Assembly (NCBI GenBank): GCA_964517795.1
Contig: CAZFDE010000067.1
Span: 1 to 14,088, forward strand
DNA: 14,088 nucleotides
Source: CAZFDE01 sp964517795
Lineage (GTDB): Bacteria; Planctomycetota; Phycisphaerae; Sedimentisphaerales; Anaerobacaceae
Direction: 5' to 3'
Positions 1 through 6,861 of this stretch are shown here, one piece after another. The notes beneath the pieces were generated by a model. That model ran no database searches, had not been told where the DNA came from, and saw nothing but the letters and a program-made list of their open reading frames with translations. Position numbers and translations under genes: made by a program. Every line of letters starts with the position of its first letter. Within the stretch, counting starts at the first letter, position 1.

Positions 1-172
1 ACTGCATATACGCAAAAAACAACCTTCACAGAAATTTATGAAATATTCGGGATAGGACCTAACCTCTTATATTCAATGTATATGTAAAAAAATTTTTATT
101 TTACTTGAAATAAATTTTTTTATTGCGCATAATCATTGAAAATATATTTCTAAAATTCAGCAAGTCAAACAG
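1..172. other. AT-rich leader upstream of the UroD-like gene
   Basis: This is the left window edge, with no supportable gene. It is markedly AT-rich compared with the rest of the window. Bases 85-100 and 108-122 form an imperfect inverted repeat made only of A and T (A/T tracts on both sides of TTACTTG), overlapping the -35 region of the promoter called separately. Such tracts can act as an UP element or bent DNA; that role is inferred. The gene lying further left is outside the window. Confidence 0.5.
105..133 (+). promoter_or_regulatory. Sigma70-type promoter for the UroD-like gene
   Basis: TTGAAA at 105-110 (5 of 6 to the -35 consensus) and CATAAT at 128-133 (5 of 6 to the -10 consensus) are separated by exactly 17 bases. 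The expected transcription start is near 140, giving a leader of about 30 bases. AT tracts lie just upstream. No clear Shine-Dalgarno sequence precedes the ATG at 173. The match is by eye only. Confidence 0.5.
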
Positions 173-1180
173 ATGATCGATAACCGTATCAAACTGGTGC
201 GTCGTGCAATCCATTTCAACCGTCCTGCACGGGTTCCTTATAATTTTGACGAGAACCGTACGCCCGCTATTGAGACAAAATACGGCGATGACTTTATCTG
301 GGTATTTGCCGAACCGTCCGAATCGTTTGAACCCAAACGCACCGGCGAAAATGAATTCGGTGTCATTTATGAAACCCTCGATACCAGTTTCGGCCAGCCC
401 AAAGTTCATCCTATTTCGACACCTTACGAAATCGCGACATATCCCCTGCCGGATTTTAGTGAACCCGGCCGTTACCAACGCCTTGAAAAACGAATTGCCG
501 ATCATCCGGACAAGTATGCACTGGGCATGTTTCCCCATTTTCTGTTTCAGGTTCTGTTTGATCTGATGGGATTTGAGAATTTCATGCTGAGTCTCTATGA
601 ATATCCCACATCTCTCGAGCAGTTATTGGACAAACTGACCGAAAGCTGCCTGGTCGTCGCGGACCAGATGTCCGCGCGGGGTGTTCACGGGATCATTGCG
701 ATCGAGGATTTGGGCGTTCAGGATCGATTGTTTATTTCACCGCAGCAATGGCGACAATTTTTCAAGCCCCGCTATGCTGCCGTTATCCGGCGAATGCATC
801 AAAACGGAATGGAATTCTTTATTCATAGCTGCGGGCAGATCTTCGATCTGATCGAAGATTTTATTGAGATCGGGGTCAATGTGCTGCAGATCGACCAGCA
901 GCACCATATGGGCATCGAGCGATTGGCTGAATGGTATGGGGGGCGAATCTGCTTTTTCTGCCCGGCGGATATTCAACGGGTCTTAACGGTTTCGGATCAG
1001 CCTGAACAGATCGAGCAAAATGTGAAATCGTTAATTTATCATTTTGGACGGTACAACGGCGGTTTTATCGCCAAAACATACCCCCAGCCGGAAAGCATCC
1101 ATATCCCGGAAGAAAATAATTCATTGATGTGCGAATTGTTTAAACGATACGGGCAATACCCGCTGTCGTTTACGATTTGA
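173..1180 (+). CDS. Uroporphyrinogen decarboxylase-fold (MtaA/CmuA-like) protein
   Basis: 335 residues, a full-length UroD-fold TIM barrel. The N-terminal part reads NRPARVPYNFDEN (residues 16-28), where these paralogues usually have an 'R.PVP..' stretch. It lacks the MRQAGR-type motif of true HemE, so haem synthesis is unlikely. HSCG at 218-221 is the H-x-C zinc-ligand motif of methylcobamide:coenzyme M methyltransferases (MtaA, MtbA, CmuA), where zinc activates a thiol for methyl transfer. The third ligand of those enzymes, a Cys near the C-terminus, is absent; that stretch reads GGFIAKTYPQ (296-305). C260 and C263 are the nearest other cysteines. The family also includes many unstudied proteins in anaerobes and planctomycetes, so the substrate is unknown. 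No corrinoid protein or methyltransferase partner is beside it. The gene has its own promoter and converges on gspM, overlapping its 3' end by 11 bases. Confidence 0.8.
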   Translation: MIDNRIKLVRRAIHFNRPARVPYNFDENRTPAIETKYGDDFIWVFAEPSESFEPKRTGENEFGVIYETLDTSFGQPKVHPISTPYEIATYPLPDFSEPGRYQRLEKRIADHPDKYALGMFPHFLFQVLFDLMGFENFMLSLYEYPTSLEQLLDKLTESCLVVADQMSARGVHGIIAIEDLGVQDRLFISPQQWRQFFKPRYAAVIRRMHQNGMEFFIHSCGQIFDLIEDFIEIGVNVLQIDQQHHMGIERLAEWYGGRICFFCPADIQRVLTVSDQPEQIEQNVKSLIYHFGRYNGGFIAKTYPQPESIHIPEENNSLMCELFKRYGQYPLSFTI

Positions 1181-1691
1181 GAATTGAAAGCTGAAGCTGG
1201 ACATCCAGCCATTGCCCGCCGGAGCCCTGCCTTTTTACCGAAAGATTTTTAATTCGCATCCGTGTATCCGATTCTCTAATCCCGCGCAGAAAATCCACCA
1301 GCTCCGACATGGATAACCGATTCATCGAAAGATCGACGACGACCTGCGAATAGTGTTGGTCAAACGGGATAACCTGCTGATTCATCGAACGGACGCGCTG
1401 CTGCAGTTCACAGGCCTTGATCAACTTCTCGGCATTGGCGATGATCTCGAATCCATCATCTGCATTGATTTGTTCGTTCACGCGACCGAGCTTGTTATTG
1501 ATCATCTCATATCGGCCACTGAGCTGATTGAGCCGGCTTAACTCCTCTTTCTTTTGGGGAATCAGCCTTTGGAGGGTTTGCACTCTTTGTCTGGCGGGTA
1601 CAATCAGTCCACTGTAGCCCCACCACAGCACCAATACACTCATCCCACCGAGAATGCATATCCTTTGTTTGGCGCGTCTATGCAACATCAT
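1170..1691 (-). CDS. gspM: T2SS inner-membrane platform protein GspM
   Basis: 173 residues with the GspM/PilO layout: a short basic cytoplasmic start (MMLHRRAKQR), one membrane helix at about 11-31, a coiled-coil stretch rich in Leu, Gln, Arg and Glu at about 35-70, and a C-terminal alpha/beta domain of ferredoxin-like type (about 80-173). GspM pairs with GspL in the inner membrane and helps couple the ATPase GspE to pseudopilus assembly. Sequence similarity within this family is weak, so the call rests on size, layout and position as last gene of the operon. It begins 7 bases after the gspL stop, with AAGG about 10 bases upstream. Two ATG codons are adjacent (1691 and 1688) and either could be used. 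No terminator is visible after its stop, which lies inside the convergent UroD-like gene. Confidence 0.75.
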   Translation of the reverse strand: MMLHRRAKQRICILGGMSVLVLWWGYSGLIVPARQRVQTLQRLIPQKKEELSRLNQLSGRYEMINNKLGRVNEQINADDGFEIIANAEKLIKACELQQRVRSMNQQVIPFDQHYSQVVVDLSMNRLSMSELVDFLRGIRESDTRMRIKNLSVKRQGSGGQWLDVQLQLSILKS

Positions 1692-1698
1692 GATCGTG

Positions 1699-3198
1699 TT
1701 ACCTTAATTCCATCACCATCGTAAACGTTACCATTGATCGATCGGTCTGTTTTTTGATATCCTGGATTTCGACGGATTCGAGCATCTGTGATTCGGCCAG
1801 TGCTTCTCGCCACTGGTGTGCATTATGGAACGATGAGGCATTGGCCGTGATATAAATCTTACGCTGATTCATCAAGAACGATTCCAGCGCGACGGCTGCA
1901 TCGTCCGGCATCGTTTTGGATAAAATATACAATACTTCCAGCGGGCCGGCCGTACGGTCCAGAAAACCGAGCTGCCGGTATGATTTTTGCGATTGGTCAA
2001 TTTTCTGCTGCAACTGAATGACCGGGTTGACGATGTTTTTTTCTTCGGGTACGGTTTGACTGAACAATCGATTGATCTGCTGCTTGAGTCGGCCGTATTG
2101 ACGCTCCAGATGCCATCGCTGCACAAATAGTCCGGCAATCCCGACCACCACAATCGAAGCGGCCAGTGCGGCATACGTTTTGATCTCTTTTTTGATATCC
2201 AAAGCGGAGGAAAATCGGTCGAATTTCTTTTTGAAAAAATCTGCGCCGCTGAACCGCTCGGGTTGCAGCAATCGCAGGGCGAGTCCCTCGGCTAACGTAA
2301 TCGAATTATCCGGCTTGAGTTCGGACAGTCGGTTGACATTGGTAAATGGATCGACCGGAACCATTTGGAGAGTCGTTTTTTCGGCGAATCGCTCGCCGGC
2401 GGCATCACAGACATCATACGCTTTCATCCAATAAATTTTAACCGCGGTATCCGGATCGGTTTTGAATACATGACGATAGGTCAAAACCAATTCTTCTGCA
2501 ATACGATTCAGGGTTTGCTCCATGGCTTGGGGATCTTTGCCGTTCAGCGTATCGCTGATGGGCATATCACGAATCATGACCAAATGATTTTGATCGCTCA
2601 CGGCTATGGTTACATAGGTCTCATCTATATACAACAGCATGGCCCGGTCGTTGGCAATTTGGGGGTGGTTTTCCACGACGGCCGCATGCAGGGCAAAAAT
2701 CGGGGCATCCATGATCCGGGGATAGGCATTTGCCGCTTCAAACAGTTCGATCCGTTTCTGCAAGGCCGGTTTGGAGACCGCCGAGACAAGCATGGTTTTT
2801 GCATTGGATTCGCTTTTGTGCTGATCGCAAACCTGCCAGATAATATCACTGGCGGCGATGGGAAAATTATTCTGTATGATCGATCGGTCCAATGGATCGT
2901 TTTTCGGCGAATCCGAAGATATTTCAAGATTTCTGAAAAAAACCGTACCATACGGCATTGCTGCTGCAATCGCAGCACGCCGATCAAATCCGTGATCGTC
3001 GAACAACGTTTTCAATATTGCCGACGGTCGATCGCTCGTACGACGGGTTCGAGTGGAATAAATCCGTTCGATGCAGAACCGATCGGCATTTCGGACCATC
3101 TGAACCGCCGAAAAATGATACGTTCCGGCATCAATGCCGATAACCCGTTTTATTGTTTTATTTTTGAACATGTTTTCGGTCGTTATAAAAGCTATCAT
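1699..3198 (-). CDS. gspL: T2SS platform protein GspL (PilM-like plus PilN-like)
   Basis: 499 residues. Residues about 17-315 are an actin-like cytoplasmic domain of the PilM/GspL type: a phosphate-1-like GIDAGTYHFS (21-30) and a C-terminal LAEGLALRLL stretch (302-311). One membrane helix follows at about 341-360, then a coiled coil (363-405) and a periplasmic ferredoxin-like domain resembling PilN or the GspL C-terminus (about 420-499). GspL recruits the ATPase GspE through its cytoplasmic domain and pairs with GspM. The whole unit corresponds to PilM and PilN in one chain, which is normal for GspL. The ATG at 3198 overlaps the gspK stop as ATGA, consistent with coupled translation, and no Shine-Dalgarno is seen. 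An internal ATG at 3171 (M10, followed by FKNKTIKRVIGIDAG) would give the N-terminus more usual for the family and remains possible. Confidence 0.85.
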   Translation of the reverse strand: MIAFITTENMFKNKTIKRVIGIDAGTYHFSAVQMVRNADRFCIERIYSTRTRRTSDRPSAILKTLFDDHGFDRRAAIAAAMPYGTVFFRNLEISSDSPKNDPLDRSIIQNNFPIAASDIIWQVCDQHKSESNAKTMLVSAVSKPALQKRIELFEAANAYPRIMDAPIFALHAAVVENHPQIANDRAMLLYIDETYVTIAVSDQNHLVMIRDMPISDTLNGKDPQAMEQTLNRIAEELVLTYRHVFKTDPDTAVKIYWMKAYDVCDAAGERFAEKTTLQMVPVDPFTNVNRLSELKPDNSITLAEGLALRLLQPERFSGADFFKKKFDRFSSALDIKKEIKTYAALAASIVVVGIAGLFVQRWHLERQYGRLKQQINRLFSQTVPEEKNIVNPVIQLQQKIDQSQKSYRQLGFLDRTAGPLEVLYILSKTMPDDAAVALESFLMNQRKIYITANASSFHNAHQWREALAESQMLESVEIQDIKKQTDRSMVTFTMVMELR

Positions 3199-4169
3199 TG
3201 TCGGTATATCACTATATCGACGTTTTTTTGTTCGAGATTATGACGAAGAACGGAAAAAATCTCACAATTTCGGGTTGATGATCGGACCTTTGCGGTAACC
3301 GCAAAATAGGGCTGATTGGGCCGTACGGTCGATACAGCGGCCAGTTCAAAGTACATTGCCTGGGTGATGCCGGGTACGTTTCTCAGTTCAGCCGTCGATC
3401 GAAACGGTGATTGCTCCCGCCGCTCAACGATCATTCGGGCAGACAGCGGGTCCATCCCTTCATACAGCGTCTGAATCACTTCCTGAGGGGCCGTGTTTAT
3501 ATTAATGTACCCATCACCGTAAACCGTCAGAAAATCTTTAAGCAGATGATATACTGAAAATGACACATCCTTGATATCGAGCAGCTCATCGAGCATCCTC
3601 AAAGGCCGGTTCATACATTGTTTTGGGGTCGCAAGGTTCAGATAATAATCCGATTCCGCCCCCGATGAGGCATATTGACCGCAGAACAAAGCAGTTACAT
3701 CATCATCGGGATCGATCCAGTCGATCATCACCGCAACCAGATCATAGCTGATCCGCCGATCCATCGGCAGTGTCTGGTTCAAAATGTCAATCAATCTGAA
3801 TAGCTGCATGATGCGTTTGTGATTCGGCTGACCGTTTTGATCGATCAATTGGTTGATATTCAGCTTGCCGTTTTCCTCTGTCAGACTGATCTGACAAGTC
3901 ATATCGTTGACTCTGATCGGGGTTTCGGCCGTCAATAACTTTTCAATCCATTCGTTTTCGGTATCCTCCTGTTGAATGGCGGTGATGACCAGATTGATCC
4001 CGGCATGGGCCGAGTGAATCATCTTATGATAATCCCTGAATTCATCGGTCTGCTGTAAGGCCGCCCGTGCCCGTGTATTCATCATGCACAACAGGACCGC
4101 CAGCGAGACAATAGCACACAATACGACAACCAGCACAAACCCTTTTTGGGATGGTCGATTGACTGCCAT
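3195..4169 (-). CDS. gspK: T2SS minor pseudopilin GspK
   Basis: 324 residues, the usual size for GspK, which caps the pseudopilus tip with GspI and GspJ. The type III (prepilin) signal is QKG|FVLVVVL, with cleavage after G10. Position +5 is Val rather than Glu; lack of Glu5 is the hallmark of GspK and lets it sit at the tip. The large globular insert contains NINQL (104-108), WIDPDDD (about 151-157) followed by an ESDYY motif typical of the GspK calcium-binding region, and ININTAP (about 222-228) starting the SAM/helix-hairpin-like part. The start is well supported by AGGAGG 7 bases upstream of the ATG. The ATG overlaps the gspJ stop by one base (TAATG). Processing needs a prepilin peptidase that is not in this window. 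Confidence 0.9.
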   Translation of the reverse strand: MAVNRPSQKGFVLVVVLCAIVSLAVLLCMMNTRARAALQQTDEFRDYHKMIHSAHAGINLVITAIQQEDTENEWIEKLLTAETPIRVNDMTCQISLTEENGKLNINQLIDQNGQPNHKRIMQLFRLIDILNQTLPMDRRISYDLVAVMIDWIDPDDDVTALFCGQYASSGAESDYYLNLATPKQCMNRPLRMLDELLDIKDVSFSVYHLLKDFLTVYGDGYININTAPQEVIQTLYEGMDPLSARMIVERREQSPFRSTAELRNVPGITQAMYFELAAVSTVRPNQPYFAVTAKVRSSTRNCEIFSVLRHNLEQKNVDIVIYRQ

Positions 4170-4864
4170 TACGTGCCCTCCTGCAGCGATTGAGCGAACG
4201 TAGAACCCGACATGACCGGAACAACCATCGAATACGTCAAACGCTGCCGATTGGGGGTTATGTATTCGATTTCAATGCGAACGGCAGCCGGGAGCTGACG
4301 CGGATCATTCGGCTGCCACTGGTTAAGCCAATCCCGGCCGTTATAGAAACGCAATTTCAGATCATGTACATTCTCAGCGATCACTTTCAGGCTTCGATGG
4401 TCTTCTTGTGCATTTGGAAGGTATTGCGAAAATGCTCTGCAAACAGCGGATAACCGATGCGTTGAACGGTCAAAGCTATAGTGTACCTTAAACACACCCG
4501 GGCGGCAGCGGTAAGGCTCAAATCCGCCGCCGGCAGTGATAAATTCGAAGCTGATGTCCGTATTCGCCGAACCTTCAACGTAAAAGCCGCCCTCATTTTG
4601 ACTTCTTTGATCCAATGGATCAAACGATCGATCCTTGTCTACCGATTTTTCACCGGGATTGATCACGGATCGCAGGTGTCGATCCAGAATCATCATCAAT
4701 TGGGCCGCTTCAAGTGACCGTGTCATGTGCTGATCGGCTGCTTTGGCACAGCGTGCAGTGACGATGTACGAGCCGAAGGTAATCGAGAGAATGATCGAGA
4801 TCAGACTCGCCGCGATCAATAGTTCGATCAGCGTAAAACCGTATTGTGCCTTATATTTTTTCAT
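4169..4864 (-). CDS. gspJ: T2SS minor pseudopilin GspJ
   Basis: 231 residues. The N-terminus carries a clear prepilin signal: an 8-residue basic leader ending at G9, then FTLIELLIAASLISII with Glu at +5, followed by a hydrophobic helix to about residue 35. The C-terminal beta-rich domain (FEFITAGGG, LKLRFYNGRDW, VRIEIEYITP) matches the GspJ family, as does the length, which exceeds that of GspG, H or I. In the family GspJ forms a tip complex with GspI and GspK. The ATG overlaps the gspI stop as ATGA with no strong Shine-Dalgarno, so translation is probably coupled. Its 3' end encodes the Shine-Dalgarno of gspK. Confidence 0.88.
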   Translation of the reverse strand: MKKYKAQYGFTLIELLIAASLISIILSITFGSYIVTARCAKAADQHMTRSLEAAQLMMILDRHLRSVINPGEKSVDKDRSFDPLDQRSQNEGGFYVEGSANTDISFEFITAGGGFEPYRCRPGVFKVHYSFDRSTHRLSAVCRAFSQYLPNAQEDHRSLKVIAENVHDLKLRFYNGRDWLNQWQPNDPRQLPAAVRIEIEYITPNRQRLTYSMVVPVMSGSTFAQSLQEGT

Positions 4865-5283
4865 TTTGGTGATTGTTGAGCGATCCAGGTCGAAATCGAT
4901 ATTTTTTTTCGCCGATGACGATCATCGTATTCAACATCAACGGTCAATTCATCGAGCCCCTTGATCAACATAGCCTGATCGGCGACACCCGAAATTCTCC
5001 GCTGCCATTGATAGACCGTCGCATGGCGTTCGACGCTGCCGGATGCAGGCACCGGGGTATCTTTGGAATCGATCAAGGATTCATTGAGTTTCTCGTGGGC
5101 CAGCAGGACGGCCTGTTGATTCAATTGAGCGGCCCGGACCGTCCGTACGTTAATCAGATGGAGATTCAGCAGGCTCAATAGTGCGATGGCGATGACACTC
5201 ATCGCGATCAACACTTCGATCAATGTAAATCCCCTGCCGGTCCCATGGGTATATGAACATATGCACTTTGGAAGCTTATTCAC
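4861..5283 (-). CDS. gspI: T2SS minor pseudopilin GspI
   Basis: 140 residues with the start chosen here. The prepilin signal GRG|FTLIEVLIAMSVIAIA has Glu at +5 and is followed by the typical helix with AHEKLNESL, then a short C-terminal T2SSI domain ending WIAQQSPK. GspI begins the tip trimer with GspJ and GspK. The start is uncertain because no ATG lies close to the signal. The chosen GTG at 5283 overlaps the gspG stop (GTGAATAA), giving an 18-residue leader. A TTG at 5289 is an alternative. The in-frame ATGs at 5349 and 5421 would overlap gspG by 74 bases or more and give leaders of 42 or more residues. A GAGG stretch lies directly before the GTG, closer than ideal. Position between gspG and gspJ supports GspI; a gspH gene is missing here. 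Confidence 0.82.
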   Translation of the reverse strand: MNKLPKCICSYTHGTGRGFTLIEVLIAMSVIAIALLSLLNLHLINVRTVRAAQLNQQAVLLAHEKLNESLIDSKDTPVPASGSVERHATVYQWQRRISGVADQAMLIKGLDELTVDVEYDDRHRRKKISISTWIAQQSPK

Positions 5284-5713
5284 CCTCAAGGTTCCAGCTT
5301 TCAATATCGGCGTCGTATTGCGTTCCACCGTCCTCACCGTCTTTCCCATATGATTCGAGATCGTAATCCTTGCTATGAACGCCCGGGGACAGATAAATAT
5401 ACGGGTTGCCCCACGGATCAACGGGAACCTTGTCCAGATACCCGTCGAAGTTGTATCCCTTGATCCCCCCCGGATCGGTCACCAAAACATCCAGCCCTTG
5501 CGAAGTGGTGGGGAAGCGGCCGGTATCGGTCTTGAACAGCGCCAGGGCCGATTCGATACTGCGGATATCCATTTGGGCCTTGGTGCGTCTGGCCTGTTCG
5601 GGGCGGCTAAGGATACGCGGAACGATCATCGTTGCCAGTAATCCCATGATCACCACCACAATCATGATCTCGATCAAGGTGAACCCTTTTTTGTTCATGG
5701 TTTTATGTTTCAT
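5276..5713 (-). CDS. gspG: T2SS major pseudopilin GspG
   Basis: 145 residues, the usual GspG length. Short basic leader, cleavage after G10, then FTLIEIMIVVVIMGLLA with Glu at +5. Downstream are the conserved GspG features RFPTTSQGL (66-74), VPVDPWGNPY (96-105) and a C-terminal SYGKDGEDGG...DIESW segment (121-140) that forms the calcium-binding loop in known structures. GspG is the main subunit of the periplasmic pseudopilus that pushes substrates through the secretin. The start is firm: AGGAG lies 8 bases upstream of the ATG and overlaps the gspF stop codon (TAGGAG). The last codons overlap the proposed gspI start. Confidence 0.95.
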   Translation of the reverse strand: MKHKTMNKKGFTLIEIMIVVVIMGLLATMIVPRILSRPEQARRTKAQMDIRSIESALALFKTDTGRFPTTSQGLDVLVTDPGGIKGYNFDGYLDKVPVDPWGNPYIYLSPGVHSKDYDLESYGKDGEDGGTQYDADIESWNLEGE

Positions 5714-5724
5714 TTGACCTTCTC

Positions 5725-6861
5725 CTAAAACGACTGATTAATTTCAATGATCGGCAGCAAAATCGCCGTTACGATAAATCCCACGATCAATCCCATGACC
5801 AGCAAAATGGCCGGCTCCAACAATGCAGTCAATATCTGTGTTTGCTGTCGAAGATCCTGATCGTTGAGTTGGGCAATTTCAGATAATGCATTTTCAAGCG
5901 TTGCGGTTGTCTGGCCGGTCGAAAGAATATGATACACCAGCGGATCGAACCGCCCTGTCCGCCCAAGGGCGGATGCCAGGTCGTCGCCGCGACTGACTGC
6001 ATCGTGGATTTGATCGAGCGACTCCTTGATCAGTGTATTGCGGGCAATCGCCTTGGCGGCCTTTAAGGCATCGAGCATGGCAACACCGCTTTGCAGCAGA
6101 ACGGCTAATGTCGAAGCAAAACGCGCCAGCTCCACTTTCATCAGCAGCGTGCCGATCAAGGGCGTTTTCAACAGGATCGTATCGCCTATCCGCGCGCCGG
6201 CGGGTGTTTTTCGCCAGGCCTTCAAACCCGCTAATACCACGATCAGTAATACCATTGCCCAAAACCAGTTTGCTTTTATGAATTCACTCGCTGTGATCAA
6301 AAATACCGTTGGCCGCGGCAGTGCCTGATCAATCTCATTGAAAATACTGGTAATCGAGGGAACGACATAGGCCAGTAAAAACGTCAAAACGCCGATCGCC
6401 ACAACAATCATCATCAATGGATATGCGATTGCCGCCCGCACTTTGGATCTCAATTGAGCGCGATTGTGCTGCATCCGGCTCAATCGAAGCAATATCTCTT
6501 CCAGATTGCCGCTGAGCTGTCCGGCCGCAACCATATTGATATAGACATCCGAAAATAATTTTGGAAACACCGACAAGGCCTCTGCAAAATTCTGACCTGC
6601 ATTAATATCGTCTCGAATCCGTACGACCACCGCATGCAGTGAGCTACCCTTAAATTGCTGTGCCAATGCGGATAAGGCCGGCACCAGTGCCATTCCCGAC
6701 CGAAGCAGAACCGCCAACTGGCGGGTGAATAACATGATCTGCTTTTGGAAAACCTGACTTTCGATATCGGCGGTTTCTTTAGAGACCACAACCGCTGACA
6801 GTTTCGCAGACTTCAGTTCACGGAATTTTTCTTTGAGGATTTGATAATCAAGCGCCGGCAT
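5725..6861 (-). CDS. gspF: T2SS inner-membrane platform protein GspF
   Basis: 378 residues with the duplicated T2SSF architecture: a first helical cytoplasmic domain at about 43-145, membrane helices at 147-168 and 198-215, a second T2SSF domain at about 246-345, and a final membrane helix at 347-370. Conserved stretches FTRQLAVLLRSGM (45-57) and FASTLAVLLQSGV (248-260) mark the two repeats. The N-terminal 35 residues are shorter and less conserved than in typical ~400-residue GspF proteins. GspF anchors the assembly ATPase and extracts pseudopilins from the membrane. The start is well supported by GAGGAGG 8 bases upstream of the ATG. The gene overlaps the end of gspE by 14 bases. Confidence 0.95.
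   Translation of the reverse strand: MPALDYQILKEKFRELKSAKLSAVVVSKETADIESQVFQKQIMLFTRQLAVLLRSGMALVPALSALAQQFKGSSLHAVVVRIRDDINAGQNFAEALSVFPKLFSDVYINMVAAGQLSGNLEEILLRLSRMQHNRAQLRSKVRAAIAYPLMMIVVAIGVLTFLLAYVVPSITSIFNEIDQALPRPTVFLITASEFIKANWFWAMVLLIVVLAGLKAWRKTPAGARIGDTILLKTPLIGTLLMKVELARFASTLAVLLQSGVAMLDALKAAKAIARNTLIKESLDQIHDAVSRGDDLASALGRTGRFDPLVYHILSTGQTTATLENALSEIAQLNDQDLRQQTQILTALLEPAILLVMGLIVGFIVTAILLPIIEINQSF

Noticed and set aside
1196..1209. Short palindrome GCTGGA-CA-TCCAGC just after the UroD-like gene as a terminator
   Set aside because: The loop is only two bases and no T-run follows; the five T at 1232-1236 are too far away and have no stem before them.
2365..3243. Plus-strand open frame of 292 codons antisense to gspL
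   Set aside because: It lies wholly opposite a gene with clear GspL domains, has no recognisable motif and has a composition typical of an antisense shadow.
1699..4864. The cluster as a type IV pilus assembly locus (pilM, pilN and pilO style)
   Set aside because: GspC with a PDZ domain, GspD with N0-N3 domains, GspG with its calcium loop and GspK without Glu5 identify a T2SS.
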